In this document: piece after piece, positions 6,369 to 6,758 of the stretch
Layout: every line of letters starts with the position of its first letter
Position numbering within the stretch: position 1 is the stretch's first letter
Source of the DNA: Spirochaetaceae bacterium
GTDB lineage: Bacteria > Spirochaetota > Spirochaetia > Treponematales > Breznakiellaceae
Direction of reading: 5' to 3'
NCBI GenBank assembly: GCA_031278295.1
Contig: JAITKQ010000157.1
Span: forward strand, 1 to 6,758
DNA: 6,758 nt
The notes under the pieces: model-generated
What the model saw: only the letters and a program-made list of their open reading frames with translations
What the model was told of the DNA's origin: nothing
The model's database searches: none
Position numbers and translations under genes: made by a program

Positions 6369-6758
6369 CGCTACGCGGTAGCGTCCCGAAGGCGGGCTTC
6401 GGGTTCTGCCCTCAGGTCCGAAAGGGGCGGCTCGCATACGCGGCTGTAAGCCGGGGGTGGTTTGATGTTTCGGGAACAGCGAATGTACACGCCCGCCAGC
6501 GGGCTTCACATCCGCTACGCGGTAGCGTCCCGAAGGCGGGCTTCGGGTTCTGCCGTCGGGTCCGAAAGGGGCGGCTCGCATACGCGGCTGTAAGCCGGGG
6601 GTGGTTTGATGTTTCGGGAACAGCGAATGTACACACCCGCCAGTGGGCTTCACATCCGCTACGCGGTAGCGTCCCGAAGGCGGGCTTCGGGTTCTGCCCT
6701 CAGGTCCGAAAAAGGCGATAGGCATACGCGGCTGTAAGCCGGGGGTGGTTTGATGTTT
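6369..6758. repeat. Array block 2: 144-bp repeat subfamily
   Basis: Units at 6369-6512, 6513-6656 and 6657-6758 (cut by the window edge) share GGGCTTCACATC before the palindrome and CTTCGGGTTCTGCC after it, in place of GGGTTTAAAGTC and GTTTTACGCCG in block 1. The first two units differ at only a few bases, so this block looks recently amplified. Each unit can form CCCGAAG-GCGGG-CTTCGGG (for example 6385-6403), CGCTAC-GCG-GTAGCG and CGGCT-GTA-AGCCG. Confidence 0.85.

Larger units (their letters stand above)
5673..6758. repeat. Tandem array of ~144-155 bp GC-rich structured repeats, no convincing gene
   Basis: The unit anchored on CGCTACGCGGTAGCG begins at 5724, 5878, 6033, 6187, 6369, 6513 and 6657, giving periods of 154, 155, 154, 182 (152 plus a 30-bp extra piece), 144 and 144 bp. 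The array continues past the window edge. Units share a GTCCCGAAGGCGGG-like segment, a TACGCGGCTGTA segment, GGTGGTTTGATGTTTCGGGAA and a CCCGCCAGCGGG-like segment. The first unit, nearest the kinase gene, is the most diverged, as expected at the edge of an array kept similar by recombination. There are no unique spacers and no genes between units. Open frames occur on both strands, but I judge them to be by-products of GC-rich repetition. Function unknown. Confidence 0.95.

Noticed and set aside
5673..6758. CRISPR array
   Set aside because: The repeats are about 150 bp and contiguous, with no short repeat/unique spacer alternation and no cas genes.
5673..6758. Integron attC array
   Set aside because: The palindromic repeats recalled attC sites, but there are no gene cassettes between copies and no integrase; the units simply abut.

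Overview
The window looks like a chromosomal segment of a moderately GC-rich, probably host-associated anaerobe with a Gram-negative-type envelope. The grounds are a biotin-dependent, sodium-pumping decarboxylase (oadA-oadB), typical of fermentative anaerobes, and a heptose-7-phosphate kinase of the kind that feeds surface-glycan synthesis. The decarboxylase together with a DUF4143-type ATPase would fit a spirochaete (Treponema-like) or a similar gut bacterium. That is a guess from protein style, not a demonstrated assignment.

Layout. Bases 2-3182 (+) carry oadA and oadB, separated by 4 bp and surely co-transcribed. OadA has the carboxyltransferase domain plus a C-terminal biotin carrier, and OadB is the membrane sodium pump. 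The small gamma subunit (oadG) is not in the window and may lie upstream of base 1. At 3191-3219 a near-consensus promoter sits just in front of a more AT-rich AAA-type ATPase gene (3226-4533, +) that looks like an accessory insertion. A GC-rich hairpin (4534-4568) separates this gene from a convergent gene for a GHMP-family heptose-phosphate kinase (4584-5627, -).

From about 5673 to the window edge there is no convincing gene. This stretch is a tandem array of a GC-rich unit of about 144-155 bp, in at least seven copies, and it runs out of the window. Every full unit contains the perfect inverted repeat CGCTACGCGGTAGCG and other small hairpins. One hairpin shows A-T to G-C exchange across the stem. 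The first four units alternate as an A-B-A-B dimer of about 309 bp, and the later units form a second, 144-bp subfamily. The last visible unit is a chimaera of the two types. The array abuts the promoter region of the kinase gene.

Together: OadAB would couple oxaloacetate (or a related acid) decarboxylation to sodium export. The ATPase and the kinase are functionally separate. The two most unusual signals are the structured, mosaic tandem array and the promoter geometry of the ATPase and kinase genes. In both, the -10 element ends exactly 6 nt before the start codon and no normal Shine-Dalgarno is visible, so both are predicted to be read from leaderless transcripts.
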